From Beroe forskalii (taxonomy: Eukaryota; Ctenophora; Nuda; Beroida; Beroidae), in assembly GCA_011033025.1 (NCBI GenBank), contig WFMF01000053.1, positions 558,001 through 622,000 on the forward strand: a stretch of 64,000 nucleotides of DNA, written 5' to 3'. The notes beneath the pieces were generated by a model. It saw nothing but the letters and a program-made list of their open reading frames with translations, was not told where the DNA came from and did no database searches. Position numbers and translations under genes: made by a program. This document shows positions 12,201 through 17,934 of the stretch, in pieces (within the stretch, counting starts at the first letter, position 1; every line of letters begins with the position of its first letter).

Positions 12201-15200
12201 GTCTGCTCTAAAGATTGCCCATCAACACTGGCATCCTTAGCTACAACAAGAAGGGATTTGACTCTATTTTTATCTAGCCAAACATTTCCTGCTGATTGTT
12301 CAGCTGCTAAATTTGACTGTGCTGGGATGCTAGGGTTTTGGTTTATTGTTGATGATAGAGTTGGTGGAGACATGGACACTGGAGCAATTAAACCAGAAGA
12401 ATTATTGGAAGAACATTGTAAGACAGGTTCAACTTGATGGCTGGGTGACTTTGTTATGACCTCTTTGAGCAACTTTTTGATTTCAGTAACATCCTCTGCC
12501 AAATTAGTAACACGATTATCAATGATATTCACACGGTCATTAGTGTCGCATGTAACCTGATTCTCATGTTTAGTGAGGCAAAGGTCACAAACGAAAACAA
12601 AGTTCCCAAATCTTTTATTTTTACTTTTGTTTGTTGCATTTTGATTAAACCCAGTGAGAAATGATTTGGTGCATGCATTATCAGAAAAGTAATCTTTCTT
12701 ATTATCTTTAAGTTGGAAACATAAAGCATGAAAGTTTACTTTACACAATAAACAGCATACCGAATCATCAGCAGTACTTTGTGCATTGCAGTTGTTGCAA
12801 ACACCATCTCCATTTATTTTCCGGATATCTTGGGATGATCTGCCAGAATCATTGTCATGGTCATCATCATTATCAGTTGCCTGAAACAGTGACATCCTAT
12901 CTGAAGAACCCCAGAAGAGAAAATTTCGGCTAGGGTTTCTGACAGGACAAGCAAAGTGCTTTCACTGTTGAGTATAAGCTCTGCAAGCAGAACTTTAGAC
13001 AATAAATCCGAGGAAATTTGACTGGGGTTCCTCAAATTTGATTGTAATTAGTAGTGTTGTTAAGTTTAAAACATATTCTACCTAAATTAGTAAATACTTT
13101 TACCGCATTTTTTCCCTCTCCAAATCGCATTTTTGTTTTACAAAAAGGCATTGTAGAGGGTTAGCTGAGATCGTATTTTTGAGAGGATCGGGTCGACAAA
13201 AATTAGGACGATGTGTATACTACCTTTATCCGTACTGTTAATTCTGAAAAGGCCCCGCAAATTTGAGGGAGATATGTCCACAAAATTTGAGGGAGATGTT
13301 CACAAATTTGAGGGAGATGTCCACATATTTGAGGGAGATTTCGTCAACAATGTGCCATTACAGGCACAAGGCGCATTAACCAACTGCTCCTTTATAAGTT
13401 TCTAAAATGACTCGCGCCGGTGCATTCTCTCAGTTTGGTGTAGTGACATCGTTGATCGTATGCAGTTCTCACAGCCGCTATAGCCTGCAGCTATTCGGGT
13501 TCAATGCTCCGGTGATCCTAACCTTGAAAATTTTGATTCCTTTTTTGAGCTTGATTTATGTCAATGATAAGACGTGGCCCAGGCCCTTGAATAAGTAGGA
13601 ATAAGTAGGAATAAATATCTATCAACACTGTTAAGGAATTTTTCATCAATATCTTATTGGATTTCAAGTGAACAAGTGATCTTGACATTGAGCAATTTGA
13701 GTGCAATCAATGATGACCATGTCTTTCGATGAAAAATTTGTCTCGGTAATCTTATCAGAATCGTCAATCTTGAACAGTTTGAAGAACCTATCAATTCATC
13801 AATCTTTTCCATGACGTAATGAAATCATGTAAAGGGACGGTGCATGAATATTAACCAGAAAGTGCAACAATTGTACAATGGTTTGTCATTCGACATCAAC
13901 ATCAAAGGAAATGTGACGCGTAACAAAAATGGGGTAATTGGTAATGAAATGGCGCGCAAACAAAATAACCAATTATGCACCTCCCAGGCGTGTTTATGCT
14001 ATGCATTCAAAAACCCTATATTTAAATAGGCAATCTGGCAATAAATTATTAAGCACTGTAGTGCCGAAATCCGGATTTATTACATTTACGCACTGAGGGT
14101 CATAATGAGAGGTTTTGTAACTAGCAAAAATTGCAAACCGCGATATTATGCACCGAGCGCGAAGCGCGAGGGCATAATAACACATTAAGACCGAGGCCGA
14201 AGGCCGAGGTTTTAATGGAAGGTTTGCAGTTTTTGCGAGTTACAAAACCGAATTATGCAACGACAATACATTTAGGCATATATTTCGTAATTATGTATAA
14301 TTCAAGCAAGAATATGAGAATAATAGAATATGTAGTGTTATTGGCTTGTCTAGTATTTGAGCTATTGTAATAAGAGCAGCTACTGTATCCTTCAGTGTGA
14401 AATCTGCGGTCTGTCACCCCAGTGTTCATTTTTAACACCTCTCCCTGCTATAGTAAGGTCACGTTTTGAAAAACACTGGGGAACAATGCCAAAATGGTTT
14501 TATTATCAACTGTAGTTCCACTTTTTTGGCACTGTAGTTACACTTTTTAAAAAGTGGAACTGTTTTAGCGTGCATAATGGGTATAAAGGAGCACTGCGTA
14601 AACCTCCTTAGAAGTTGCATAATATAGAGTTACACAACGAATAAGTGTGAAGTAACATGATTTATGCCACGAGCGAAGCGAGTTGCATAAATCGCATTAT
14701 TCACCGAAGCCGAAGGCTGAGTTGAATAATGATTTGTTTTCAACGAGGGCGTAGCCCGAGTTGAAAACAAGCTGTTACTTCATACTTATGAGTTGTGTAA
14801 CGATATTATTCACCAAGTGTACAAAAGTACAAAGCTTTGAGCCTTTAAAAGGCTGAGGTTTTTAGCATTACGCACAGTTCACAGCAGAAAAGGACGTTCT
14901 GTAGTATCACTTTTTTTGGTGGAGAGCAATTATCTACTGATCAGTCAAGGTAGCAGTGTGTCAGCTCTCCCAGCAGAAAAGGACGTTCTGTCGTATCACT
15001 TATTTGACCAAAGTGTTGAATAACATCATAAAAATGGCGAATAACACGGTGTTAGAGTTGAATAACATGGTAAAAGTGTGCAATAATACCAAAAGGGTGG
15101 AGTAATACGACAAAAAACTCAGAATAACACGTTTATATTCAACCGCAATAACCCCACCACATGGTGAATAATAATTTATTCCACACAGTTGAGCAAACTG

Positions 15201-16500
15201 TTCCTTCGAATCTTAATTTAAAACATTTCCTTGTGTTTGAAAATATTGCCATTTTTTCGAGTAAAGTCGGTGCATAATTAGATAATTCAGTTTAATAACT
15301 CGTAAAAATTACTAAACTCAGCATTAAAAAACCTCGGCTTTTCAATGCCATATTACACACTCGGGCCTTCGGCCCTCGTGTGTAATATGACGTTTAGTAA
15401 TTTTTACTCGTTACTAAACCCTTCAATCTACAAGTACAAAGAGTTCTACGAATTGGCGGAGCGCGCGCAACGATTCTGCACGTGTATCGGGCCGCATTTG
15501 CCCACGTGCCATTAGAGCATTAGATGCGCGTGTTAATTCAAGTACGTTGGAGAGGGAAATAAAGCGCCTGCAAAACAAAGCCAAAAAGAATGAAGCCTGC
15601 AGGCGCAATTCTTGAACTTTCTATTATCAATTTAAGTTTTCAAATCCCTCCTTATTACTTTATTAAGTAACCTTTTCCCTCCAGATCAAAAGTGGCCTGA
15701 AGTACCTTGACTTGGAGGAAATAGATACAAGTCGAGAGGCTGAAGTAACACCAACGTTGATAAGGGACAGTACCATTTCAGCAACAATAGATGAAGCCCA
15801 ATCTGATGAGAAGATAAGGTACATCTTACCTATAATTTGCCGTCGCATTGTCGTTGCGTAAAATGATACCCTCGTTCACCATCTTGCTGTCAGATTATAA
15901 ATGAGCATATTTTATCATTATACTATTATAGTATTGATTGGAAATAATTTTATGTACTATATCTGGGTTAACCGATTACCGAATTATGAGCAGAGCAAGT
16001 TACAAAAAGAAACTATAGACATGATTATGGTGCAGGAAAAAGATTATTTTCAATTGTAATGTGTCGGGCGCAATGCCATGTCATGACAGGCGTTCAATCT
16101 TTCAACGACAGGCGTTTAATGAATTTGCTCGTGCGATAAAATGCACGTGCGACTCACGATCACGTGACATGCACGACCTCAATTGTATCATTAATCCAGA
16201 ATCAATAGATGATAGTCGATAACTGTTTAATGGGAGAGGGAAATTGAAGCGCTCGCAGAATTAAGAGAAAACGAGCGCATTTCTTGTTACTTACCTTTAT
16301 TCACTTATACTTACAGGAACCTCCTGGCTGAAAGCGCACAGCACTCCAGTGGTTGTGCAAACAAGTACTATAACCACAGTAGGAGGGCAGGCACTAAGCA
16401 AGCCATTGCTGCGCTTGATGCTTATGAAAGATGCAGAGACAACGGGTTTGAGCTTGAGGAAACTGTTTATAGGCGCTCGAAGCGACCTCGGGCAAAATAA
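144..16500 (+). CDS. Tudor / zinc-finger / tyrosine-recombinase-like protein, 5' end outside the window
   Basis: Eleven exons join with consistent phases: 144-249, 1682-1749, 2026-2112, 2264-2350, 2510-2596, 4216-5438, 5684-5779, 6108-6305, 7077-7281, 15685-15818 and 16317-16500 (TAA). All have AG acceptors and GT donors. The total is 2475 bases, giving 824 visible residues. In order the protein has a Tudor-like fold (residues 1-58), a triplicated acidic/polar 29-residue segment (59-145), a CxC...H...H zinc-finger-like segment (from about 154), a helical region that may be the recombinase N-terminal domain (about 430-585), and a YR-type catalytic domain with RSGE (R620), TPTLIR (R746), H773 and Y782. 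YR domains cut and rejoin DNA through the tyrosine. The multi-exon structure suggests a host or domesticated gene, or an intron-bearing YR element such as a Crypton relative. Upstream exons lie outside the window. The 8.4-kb intron 7282-15684 is loaded with a LINE and cruciforms. The function is inferred from motifs only. Confidence 0.8.
790..794 (+). mobile_element. Helitron-type 3' terminus (hairpin + CTAG)
   Basis: A CAGGCCC/GGGCCTG stem with a short loop at about 772-789 runs straight into CTAG|T. Helitrons end in a short hairpin followed by CTRR and insert between A and T. This is one of four similar ends in introns of the Tudor/YR gene. Confidence 0.55.
810..1592 (+). mobile_element. 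Non-autonomous Helitron-like element
   Basis: The 3' end at 1571-1592 is CCCCAACGGGCCTGCTAG|T. The body from about 1380 is shared with 3070-3211 and 3840-4189. The 5' limit is unclear because the sequence at 640-720 is a second copy of the left part (GTGCGGGCGCA). The 118-codon open frame inside (1020-1376) is interrupted in the related copy, so I do not call it a gene. Confidence 0.5.
1682..1749 (+). CDS. Tudor-like domain, second half (exon)
   Basis: The acceptor is tttcag at 1681 and the donor is CAG|gtacag. Joined to the previous exon, it completes a GAC codon and reads FKVIFDDGYRRKV followed by GHLIRV. This is the typical strand 3-4 pattern of Tudor domains (V-x-F-x-DG...V). The phase fit and the domain continuation across the join are strong support for the model. 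Confidence 0.75.
1920..2640 (+). repeat. Tandem triplication of an exon with its flanking intron
   Basis: Three nearly identical units start at about 1921, 2158 and 2396. Each contains CTCTGAAAATCACTTTCTGG, a pyrimidine tract, the 87-bp exon and its 5' splice site. Near-identity of the intronic parts points to a recent duplication or to ongoing homogenisation. Confidence 0.9.
2026..2596 (+). CDS. Three tandem copies of one 87-bp phase-0 exon
   Basis: Exons 2026-2112, 2264-2350 and 2510-2596 read as identical here. Each is 29 codons, rich in D, T, Q, E and S, bounded by a gccag acceptor and a GAG|gttggt donor. The flanking intron sequence is duplicated as well, in units of 238 and 246 bp; the third unit carries an extra 8 bp. 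Because the exon is symmetric (phase 0 at both ends), one, two or three copies can be included without breaking the frame. No known domain is recognised; it looks like a disordered linker between the Tudor and zinc-finger parts. Confidence 0.72.
2640..2950. repeat. Minisatellite with an inverted middle block
   Basis: Units of about 22 bp containing CTGACACCAGTCTG and TTATCA run forward at 2640-2710, inverted at 2711-2800 and forward again at 2801-2945. The array can fold into a long hairpin. It lies in the intron after the exon triplication. Confidence 0.85.
3009..3069 (+). repeat. GC-hairpin element, copy 1
   Basis: A GCCTGC...GCAGGC stem is followed by GCAATTCTTG. The sequence after the end is TTGTTGCGTTAAATTGG, matching the uninterrupted Helitron copy at 1459, so the 3' edge is defined. 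The left edge is degenerate. Confidence 0.6.
3070..3211 (+). mobile_element. Helitron-like 3' part, truncated by a GC-hairpin element
   Basis: It is nearly identical to 1459-1592 and ends in the same GGGCCTGCTAG|T at 3200-3211. The left side is replaced by GC-hairpin copy 1. Confidence 0.55.
3577..3690 (-). mobile_element. Inverted Helitron-like fragment
   Basis: This is the reverse complement of about 861-966, including GCACGTGCAGATTATGATC and CGCGCCGTTGCTATGG. It shows that the family is present in both orientations in this intron. Confidence 0.5.
3840..4189 (+). mobile_element. Diverged Helitron-like element
   Basis: It is similar to 1240-1592 throughout but more diverged. It ends CAGCCCGCTAG|T at 4179-4189, 27 bases before the acceptor of the exon at 4216. 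Confidence 0.5.
4216..5438 (+). CDS. Zinc-finger plus recombinase N-terminal exon
   Basis: The acceptor is ttttcag at 4215. The donor is AAA|gtaagt at 5439, so the stop a few bases later lies in the intron. The 407-residue segment begins with CSCKKTFQRRNMAAHVQRHC, a CxC...H...H/C finger, and a second possible Cys/His cluster follows (CFLKDC...H). Residues about 95-220 of the exon are low complexity (S, D, A rich). The last part (KTLVGYQSKLKLSIFSYMS through NSNKGAKTKESYLSALKAF) is helical and resembles a core-binding or SAM-like N-terminal domain of a tyrosine recombinase. That last assignment is inference. Confidence 0.75.
5684..5779 (+). CDS. Linker exon before the YR catalytic domain
   Basis: The acceptor is attacag at 5683 and the donor is TG|gtaagt. 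Phase 2 in and phase 2 out fit both neighbours. The peptide is basic and helical (KHQVVKRSQTEKNLLKLNEL), like the linker between the core-binding and catalytic domains of YR proteins. Confidence 0.7.
6108..6305 (+). CDS. YR catalytic exon with box I arginine
   Basis: The acceptor is gttacag at 6107 and the donor is TG|gtaatg. It encodes GALYLSMLTLRSGRSGEPLL, matching the helix-turn containing the box I arginine of tyrosine recombinases (pattern L-x-x-G-x-R-x-x-E). The predicted catalytic arginine is R620 of the visible protein. Codons are split so that a Trp is completed at the entry junction. Confidence 0.75.
6600..7050. mobile_element. Foldback MITE with long inverted arms
   Basis: The left arm (about 6600-6800) is the inverse of the right arm (about 6850-7045). 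Shared anchors are TCATAGTCATACATTCTGAG with its complement, and TTAGTTAAGATAAGATAT. A single arm of the same family is at 24340-24485. It has no coding capacity. It lies just upstream of the exon at 7077. Confidence 0.75.
7077..7281 (+). CDS. YR catalytic domain, central exon
   Basis: The acceptor is atttcag at 7076 and the donor is TGG|gtgagt. The exon enters in phase 2, leaves in phase 0 and encodes 68 codons, including HGKAKTFHTYGAAPEIFVTP and a helix (QHEVAKAFIKRYSKI). In related proteins this region carries the beta-hairpin lysine and the segment before box II. The right arm of a foldback MITE ends about 20-30 bases upstream of the acceptor. Confidence 0.68.
7492..7593. repeat. Nested palindrome with GGGGTGTGATAA
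   Basis: The core 7515-7548 is a perfect 34-base palindrome around TGTACA. An outer pair (7492-7513 with 7573-7593) repeats the same GGGGTGTGATAA word. It is intronic. Confidence 0.8.
7825..8122. repeat. Multi-arm cruciform cluster (first)
   Basis: Hairpins with the core GCAC-GA-GTGC occur at about 7838-7860 and 7867-7890. A 15-bp perfect outer stem then pairs 7983-7997 with 8108-8122 and encloses three inner hairpins. The clearest inner tip is GCAC-TC-GAC-AAT-GTC-TC-GTGC. The tandem TC/TC is GA/GA on the other strand, as in the clusters at 14-15 kb. Confidence 0.7.
8640..11456 (-). CDS. LINE ORF2: endonuclease-reverse transcriptase
   Basis: This ORF encodes 938 residues. The endonuclease motifs are VWNARSI at the start, LTETWL, GGGAALL, GGDFNIH and LLSDHYPI (about residues 1-215). 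The reverse transcriptase motifs are KNYRPISNLSFLGKLIERV, LDLSAAFDTVDH, GVPQGSVLGPILFNIYI and the catalytic YADD near residue 660. The C-terminal part carries LHWLPVQFRIHFKIL, a recurrent signature of CR1/L2 elements. The enzyme nicks target DNA and primes reverse transcription there. There is no RNase H domain. All catalytic motifs look intact. Confidence 0.93.
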   Translation of the reverse strand: MKILVWNARSINNKCGDTMCLLQDEAVDIAFLTETWLTDHSNAITADIKSYGYAIIHQHRSETKGGGAALLLKSSLQYNPIILKIQGVTTFEHVCALITCAADMKILFISVYRTGPVTKKFFEELENLLGEASMRYDYILIGGDFNIHMESINDYSSELEQMAHSYGFRQIVDKPTHINEGTIDLLFDNSNLLEHASMYIKNDFLLSDHYPILCSTKEFYICLKKPKIITTRNLRSVDQNMLSSDISQSLSSFEMNSQFSDSCNYFFKAMNSLLDQHAPLTQKTISFVAHAPWFDSEYKNQRKLRRKAEKKKSKSEYHRTLYEEIRSETTIMANLKKKQYYRELLEKNKGNLKAVYNVVNKELDRKQENMLPSDSDVVQLSEKFNSYFNEKITKIRESLPTISNDNVTKIEPVFTSDYLNEFTPCTEEELKGIIKESGIKCAPTDFLPEAIVKENIDLLIPVFCKLVNQSLSTGSIEGLKIADIIPTLKDIKLDPEELKNYRPISNLSFLGKLIERVVLSRLNDHLDKNNMNISQQSAYKKNHSTETILLKVTNDLLIACDQKSATVLMMLDLSAAFDTVDHSKLLEILSKEIKIRGVALKWFKSFLTSRTQRTRLGHVVSESITLQFGVPQGSVLGPILFNIYIRSLYGCIKKSGFTIHGYADDHQVYKSFKPSEQADTLTIRILNCFKTIHNWMISFFLQLNPGKTQVIVFGPQNILNQINIGGIILPGNVCVRFVSSARNLGITLDSNLSFKTHILALKKDCFRLIRNVVKKRFIFTTDQMKLLVNSIIACRLDYCNALYFGVNEQLINQLQLIQNAAAKAVVGLYKHDHLGDTLKELHWLPVQFRIHFKILLIVYKCLNGFAPEYLESMFKYVDFNHSISLYEPRVLSHMGERSFQKSGPKLWNCLPLELKTCSSIESFKSTLKTYLFKIAFDI
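11486..12895 (-). CDS. LINE ORF1: PHD-finger and zinc-knuckle nucleic-acid-binding protein
   Basis: This ORF encodes 469 residues. The N-terminal part has a Cys/His array (CNNCNAQS, CCLLCKVNFHALC, CDLCLTKH; about residues 33-108), typical of the PHD-like finger in ORF1 of CR1/L2-type elements. The middle has an RRM- or gag-like part (TISVVGIPKELNKDHAATIY). The C-terminal third has CCHC-like knuckles: CHKCQGFGHYAIEC, CGICSSGDHETRNC and a third CCNC cluster. The product should package element RNA. The ATG at 12895 opens the longest frame. Confidence 0.88.
   Translation of the reverse strand: MSLFQATDNDDDHDNDSGRSSQDIRKINGDGVCNNCNAQSTADDSVCCLLCKVNFHALCFQLKDNKKDYFSDNACTKSFLTGFNQNATNKSKNKRFGNFVFVCDLCLTKHENQVTCDTNDRVNIIDNRVTNLAEDVTEIKKLLKEVITKSPSHQVEPVLQCSSNNSSGLIAPVSMSPPTLSSTINQNPSIPAQSNLAAEQSAGNVWLDKNRVKSLLVVAKDASVDGQSLEQTVIKNGIQVHKKFVNKNGDTVIVCPNQKSRDDLKEKLSTSGITPNLLKEPKEKNPTISVVGIPKELNKDHAATIYNTLLSQNPYLGDCLKNNSSVFEILSVKPLKSNENMKQAIIKVSDDIRHAIKNNNNRLFYGLLSCPVYDQLYIKRCHKCQGFGHYAIECSQSTCCGICSSGDHETRNCTHKDTQNVESVYKCCNCSKAGKTGDDLKHPAFSSSCPSYRARQEKLKASLTYYSKN
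13100..13400 (+). repeat. Dispersed repeat with GAGGGAGAT minisatellite (copy A)
   Basis: Four units of about 21-24 bp (AAATTTGAGGGAGATGTCCAC) lie at 13255-13345. They are preceded by a TTTTTGTTTTACAAAAAGGC block and GTTAGCTGAGATCGT. The same order occurs inverted at 50980-51250, and the left block recurs at 54900-54975. No coding capacity is seen. Confidence 0.7.
14111..14249 (+). repeat. Multi-arm cruciform with GNA-triloop arms (second)
   Basis: Outer arms 14111-14139 and 14221-14249 are complementary at 27 of 29 positions. Two inner hairpins have tips CC-GA-GCGC-GAA-GCGC-GA-GG and ACC-GA-GGCC-GAA-GGCC-GA-GGT. Both have a C(GAA)G triloop and a tandem GA/GA mismatch at the same place, although the stems differ. 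Confidence 0.8.
14629..14801 (+). repeat. Three-armed cruciform with GNA-triloop arms (third)
   Basis: Outer arms 14629-14657 and 14773-14801 pair over 29 bases, with an internal GA opposite GA. The three inner arms have tips AC-GA-GC-GAA-GC-GA-GT, GA-AGCC-GAA-GGCT-GA and AAC-GA-GGGC-GTA-GCCC-GA-GTT. Each tip sits on its own AT-rich stem. The layout is cloverleaf-like but is much larger than a tRNA and lacks tRNA boxes. Confidence 0.82.
14882..15180. repeat. Short repeats: GCAGAAAAGGACGTTCTGT and degenerate AATAACA units
   Basis: AGCAGAAAAGGACGTTCTGT occurs at about 14882 and 14971. From 15015 to 15180 degenerate units of about 25 bases start with GAATAACA. No gene is seen. Confidence 0.55.
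15291..15420 (-). repeat. Multi-arm cruciform, opposite orientation (fourth)
   Basis: Outer arms 15291-15318 and 15393-15420 pair over 28 bases, with TC opposite TC. The main inner arm at about 15351-15389 has the tip CAC-TC-GGGCC-TTC-GGCCC-TC-GTG. On the minus strand this gives the same GA/GA plus GAA arrangement as the other clusters. Confidence 0.78.
15551..15614 (+). repeat. GC-hairpin element, copy 2
   Basis: GGGAAATAAAG is followed by a GCGCCTGC...GCAGGCGC stem and AATTCTTG. It ends 70 bases before the acceptor of exon 15685. Confidence 0.7.
15685..15818 (+). CDS. YR catalytic exon with box II arginine
   Basis: The acceptor is ccctccag at 15684 and the donor is AG|gtacat. The exon enters in phase 0, matching the end of the exon at 7281 across an 8.4-kb intron. 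It encodes VTPTLIRDSTISATID, which fits the box II segment (S/T-x-T-x-x-R). The usual His three residues before the Arg is Thr here. A GC-hairpin element ends 70 bases upstream. Confidence 0.65.
16234..16286 (+). repeat. GC-hairpin element, copy 3
   Basis: GGGAAATTGAAG is followed by a GCGCTCG...CGAGCGC stem and ATTTCTTG. Both strands of the stem differ from copy 2 but still pair. It ends 30 bases before the acceptor of exon 16317. Confidence 0.7.
16317..16500 (+). CDS. YR C-terminal exon with His and Tyr
   Basis: The acceptor is acttacag at 16316. An AG|G codon joins it to the previous exon, and it ends at TAA 16498-16500. It encodes LLAESAQHSSGCANKYYNHS, which fits the final helix of tyrosine recombinases: a His followed nine residues later by the nucleophilic Tyr. 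The tail is basic (YRRSKRPRAK), possibly a nuclear localisation signal. Confidence 0.72.
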
Positions 16501-16599
16501 GTCATGTGACTTAAAGTTGAGTTTTAATGTAGTAATGTGATAGGCGCCGACTTTATAATGATCTTGATCTGACATTGGGATTTTAAGCATATTTGATAC

Positions 16600-16850
16600 A
16601 ATTTTTTGCTAAGGTTCATTGCCAGGCGTTGCCTGTCCCCCTGCGCGCGCGCCCCGACTCGCAGACAACGTCTGGCAAAAGGTTCATTATTTAATATTTA
16701 AGCAGATCTTCAACGCATTCTGAAATCTGAGACTATCAGATATCCAATGTATCAATATAACTTATTGATAAACTATTAGTATCAATAATAGCAACGTGTG
16801 TTTTAATTCAATATAACTATAACATCTGAGGAGTGAAACGCTAGCACGTG
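16600..16850. other. Gene-free stretch downstream of the Tudor/YR gene
   Basis: This is AT-rich sequence with a short GC-rich patch (CGCGCGCGCC at about 16643). No coding exon or repeat was recognised. It should contain the 3' end of the preceding transcript, but no clear polyadenylation signal was assigned. Confidence 0.4.
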
Positions 16851-16851
16851 T

Positions 16852-17215
16852 CTTTTTCTCTCGCTACATGATATTCCTACCAATTATTCTCTTGCTACAT
16901 GATATTCCCACCAATTATTCTTTCGCTACATGATATTCCGGCAATTATTCTCTCGCTACATGATATTCCCACCAATTATTCTTTCGCTACATGATATTCC
17001 GGCTATTATTCTCTCGCTACATGATATTCCCACCGATTATTCTTTTGCTACATGATATTCCGGCTATTATTCTCTCGCTACATGATATTCCCACCAATTA
17101 TTCTTTCGCTACATGATATTCCGGCTATTATTCTCTCGCTACATGATATTCCCACCAATTATTCTTTCGCTACATGATATTCCGGCTATTATTCTCTCGC
17201 TACATGATATTCCGG
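16852..17215 (+). repeat. Minisatellite of TACATGATATTCC units
   Basis: There are about 12 units of about 30 bp, each with CGCTACATGATATTCC, alternating between a CCACCAATTATT and a CGGCTATTATT type. Related arrays are at 18988-19255, 32497-32780 (inverted) and 38305-38530. Confidence 0.9.
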
Positions 17216-17934
17216 TCGGATAATCATGTGAAACACTCCGCAATCAATACAAAACGGTCTTTAAATGCGCACGGGATGGGGTCACATAAGATTCGCGGCA
17301 GGTCGCTTCAGTGTGGTAGAATTATGGTATATCGCAATGAAAAGCAATGGAACAACGATTTTTAAATTTTCCAACCTCCTACTTGTCAAGAAAAGGGGTT
17401 TAAAGCACAGAACAGATGCTAAAAATACTGTATACCATGTTATTCTCGCACTTTGTATCCTGAAATAAATTTGCGCGGCTCTCCATGCCACTGCCGCACC
17501 GTGACGTTGACAAAAAATACATGAAGAACATTAAAGAATCCCAAATTTCGATCGGATATCCATTACCAGCATTATAAATGTACGATTACCAAGTTTTTGC
17601 GCATTTTTGACCTGTGGCGCCAAATTCCGCCCTTATTTCTTGTTTCTCGGAGATCCGGGGGCTAACTCATACTAAGTTGTTCACTTTGGTAGCGTCGAAA
17701 AATTTTTTTTCATGTTTTGGAAAAATTTTAACTGCCGCCATTTTCTGGCGGTCTTTGGACAATTTCTGCCAAAAAGAGAATTTTTCTCTCCTAAAGCTGC
17801 TCTCCTATGGCCGGAAAACAATCTGGCGATTTTTTGATTTGGCGCACGGAAAATCAAGTAGAAAAAGAAAATACTACTTATAGGAAAATCATGTACTAAT
17901 AGAGTCTCTTAACACATGATATTCCGCAATTTTT
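17216..17934 (+). repeat. Direct copy of the 19256-19935 segment
   Basis: It has the same sequence order as 19256-19935 (GTGAAACACTCCGCAATCAA to the CATGATATTCCGCAA end), with small differences. Array plus segment is therefore tandemly duplicated (16852-17934 and 18988-19935). The short open frames here are not conserved between copies and are not called genes. Confidence 0.75.

Larger units (their letters stand above)
8395..13045 (-). mobile_element. L2/CR1-like non-LTR retrotransposon with both ORFs open
   Basis: ORF1 (12895-11486) is followed after 29 bases by ORF2 (11456-8640). The 3' tail on the minus strand ends in an ATT-rich simple repeat at about 8395-8430. The 5' untranslated part reaches about 13045. 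ORF2 has an apurinic-type endonuclease followed by reverse transcriptase, the order of the Jockey/CR1/L2 group. No stop or frameshift is visible in either ORF, suggesting a young copy. It sits antisense in the 8.4-kb intron of the Tudor/YR gene. Confidence 0.92.

Noticed and set aside
14629..14801. A tRNA gene
   Set aside because: The cloverleaf-like fold is too large, the loops are three bases, and no A/B box or CCA-type acceptor pattern is present.
14100..15420. A CRISPR array
   Set aside because: The hairpins are not identical repeats with regular spacers, and the context is an animal intron.
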